A stretch of 14,624 bases of DNA, taken from assembly GCA_049841315.1 (NCBI GenBank), contig JASGDB010000147.1, forward strand, positions 1 through 14,624, read 5' to 3'. Positions 13,770 through 14,624 of the stretch are shown here, piece by piece. The notes below the pieces were generated by a model that was not told where the DNA came from, made no database searches, and saw nothing but the letters and a program-made list of their open reading frames with translations. The DNA comes from JASGDB01 sp049841315. GTDB taxonomy: Bacteria > Bacteroidota > Bacteroidia > Flavobacteriales > Weeksellaceae. The position numbers and the translations under genes are program-made. The stretch's first letter is position 1; each line of letters begins with the position of its first letter.

Positions 13770-14198
13770 TTATTTTAGTAATTGGATATTGATGGCAGAA
13801 AAACCTTTTGCCGTTTTCTCTTTTTCAAAAGAAACTTTATTTCCTTTTTTCACTGCTACTGCGCAGTTATTGGTATGGAAAAATACGTTTTCACTGCTTC
13901 CGTTTTCCGTGATGAAGCCGTAGCCTTTTTCACTGAAAAATGTTACGAAGCCTGTTTTCACCGTTTCTTCCTCTTCGATAGGCGCAGCCCCGAGTTGGAT
14001 ATCGTCTAAGCTCACTTCCTCTCTTTTTTCCGGAGGTGTAGAAGTTATTCTTCCGAATTCATCCACATAAGAGAACATGTCTTCAAGCTCTTTTCCTTTG
14101 TTGTTATTGGATTTCCGTTCTTCGCGACGCTGTGCTTTTTCTTTTTGCTTCTGTAGTTTTTTCTTAAAGTTTTCTTTTTTTGAGAAAGAATCTGCCAT
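13770..14198 (-). CDS. Cold-shock-domain protein with charged N-terminal extension
   Basis: 142 residues. Residues about 1-35 are very basic (MADSFSKKENFKKKLQKQKEKAQRREERKS) and probably helical. Residues about 36-78 form a linker (ELEDMFSYVDEFGRITSTPPEK, then an acidic part). The C-terminal cold-shock domain (about 80-142) has RNP1 KGYGFI and RNP2 NVFFHT, closing with KGFSAINIQLL. It differs from the compact protein next door and is probably an RNA-binding protein whose basic tail adds RNA or ribosome contacts (inference). It is the first gene of the pair. Confidence 0.9.
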   Translation of the reverse strand: MADSFSKKENFKKKLQKQKEKAQRREERKSNNNKGKELEDMFSYVDEFGRITSTPPEKREEVSLDDIQLGAAPIEEEETVKTGFVTFFSEKGYGFITENGSSENVFFHTNNCAVAVKKGNKVSFEKEKTAKGFSAINIQLLK

Positions 14199-14238
14199 AA
14201 ATAAAATTGTCGTTTTTGTATATTATACTGCTATATCG

Positions 14239-14253
14239 TTCTTCTTTGAAGAA
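14239..14253 (-). promoter_or_regulatory. Small hairpin in the leader of the cold-shock-domain gene
   Basis: TTCTTC / GAAGAA, 6-bp stem with a three-base loop, about 40-55 bases upstream of the ATG at 14198. It is short and AU-rich, so only weakly stable; this might matter for a temperature-responsive leader, but chance is possible. Confidence 0.3.
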
Positions 14254-14366
14254 TTAAAAGATTAAAAAATGGACGGCTGAAAAAGCAAAGACTGAAAGAA
14301 GAAAAATCGATATTTTTAAACTGTAACAGAAAGCAAAGGCAGAGGTCTGTTTTAATAATTATTGGG

Positions 14367-14374
14367 CAAATGTA
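14367..14374 (-). promoter_or_regulatory. Candidate -7 element for the cold-shock operon
   Basis: Reading on the minus strand this is TACATTTG, an exact TAnnTTTG match. Transcription would start near 14362 and leave a leader of about 160 bases before the ATG at 14198. Long leaders are usual for cold-shock genes. No convincing -33 TTG is seen at the usual spacing. Confidence 0.35.
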
Positions 14375-14572
14375 CAATAAATAATTGGAATAATGATGAT
14401 TGAGTGAAAAGCTAATGAACGATTATTTAATACTATTGTTATGAAAACGCCTTCCATTTATTAAAAAAAAGAATGGGTTTATGTCCAAAGAGGACATTCA
14501 AAAACAAGGAAATCGTCTGATTTACAGCTATATTTGGTTCGAGACACTGTCTCATCTGGCCATCCAACTGAC

Positions 14573-14597
14573 AAAATCGCTGAAAAGCGATTTTTTT
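14573..14597 (+). terminator. Intrinsic-terminator-like hairpin with GAAA loop
   Basis: Stem AAAATCGCT / AGCGATTTT (9 bp), GAAA tetraloop, and a run of seven T (14591-14597) whose last three lie beyond the stem. The orientation favours plus-strand termination. No plus-strand gene precedes it on this side, so it would end a small RNA, or serve a minus-strand gene entering from the right edge (only four T follow in that direction). Confidence 0.6.
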
Positions 14598-14624
14598 GAT
14601 TGTAAGAGGATGTTTAAATTTTAT

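Larger units (their letters stand above)
14199..14624. other. Gene-poor right end with serial small hairpins
   Basis: No firm gene is seen in these 426 bases. The left part is the probable leader and promoter of the cold-shock pair. From about 14450 short perfect stems follow closely: ATGTCC/GGACAT (14481-14497), AAATC/GATTT (14510-14523), GAGACA/TGTCTC (14541-14553) and the terminator-like hairpin at 14573-14597. An exact TAnnTTTG (TATATTTG) lies at 14529-14536. A plus-strand frame from ATG at 14481 stays open for 48 codons to the edge (MSKEDIQKQGNRLIYSYIWF...), which I do not recognise and do not call as a gene. Confidence 0.5.

Noticed and set aside
14481..14624. Open frame of 48 codons running off the right edge
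   Set aside because: No recognisable family, no convincing upstream signal, and it runs through a perfect terminator-like hairpin; kept only as an alternative to a structured RNA.

Overview
The window looks like chromosome of a flavobacterium of the Chryseobacterium/Elizabethkingia type (family Weeksellaceae). Evidence: it is AT-rich; two secreted proteins carry C-terminal type IX secretion (T9SS) sorting domains; candidate promoters match the Bacteroidetes -7 element TAnnTTTG; a GH109 glycosidase closely resembles the Elizabethkingia meningoseptica enzyme; DUF4199 and DUF2200 genes are present. The genus is an inference.

Layout. 1-3188 (minus strand): an apparent operon of secreted proteins: a LamG-like lectin-domain protein with a T9SS tail, an NHL/beta-propeller protein with a nearly identical T9SS tail, and a secreted protein cut by the left edge. 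3189-3634: a gene-free divergent region with a nested inverted repeat (3241-3463) and a repeated AGyGGAAATT motif just before the next gene. 3635-6200 (plus): a two-component system, a periplasmic-TPR histidine kinase overlapping a NarL/LuxR-type response regulator. 6274-7290 (minus): galE. 7456-8847 (plus): a Tat-exported GH109 enzyme, probably alpha-N-acetylgalactosaminidase. 8919-10856 (plus): a membrane-anchored LuxR-type HTH protein, a DUF4199 membrane protein, a GNAT acetyltransferase and a DUF2200 protein. 10875-11600: a MntA/HepT (MNT-HEPN) toxin-antitoxin pair bracketed by an exact 27-bp direct repeat. 11580-13486: a sugar-1-phosphate nucleotidyltransferase overlapping a NahK-like N-acetylhexosamine 1-kinase, ending at a strong bidirectional terminator. 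13551-14198 (minus): two cold-shock-domain genes. 14199-14624: no firm gene; a long leader, a series of small hairpins and an intrinsic-terminator-like hairpin.

Two observations stand out. First, the 27-bp repeat is the beginning of the nucleotidyltransferase gene. The copy upstream of the toxin-antitoxin pair is an orphan start (MPENKTTDKK then stop), so the module appears to have landed exactly at that start codon and now sits in a sugar-nucleotide operon. Removing one repeat unit would put DUF2200 directly before the nucleotidyltransferase. Second, GH109, the NahK-like kinase, the nucleotidyltransferase and GalE together could form a GalNAc salvage route (release, 1-phosphorylation, nucleotide activation, epimerisation to UDP-GlcNAc), parallel to the bifidobacterial NahK route but with a different nucleotidyltransferase family and a GH109 entry enzyme. 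Both are inferences from sequence and gene order.
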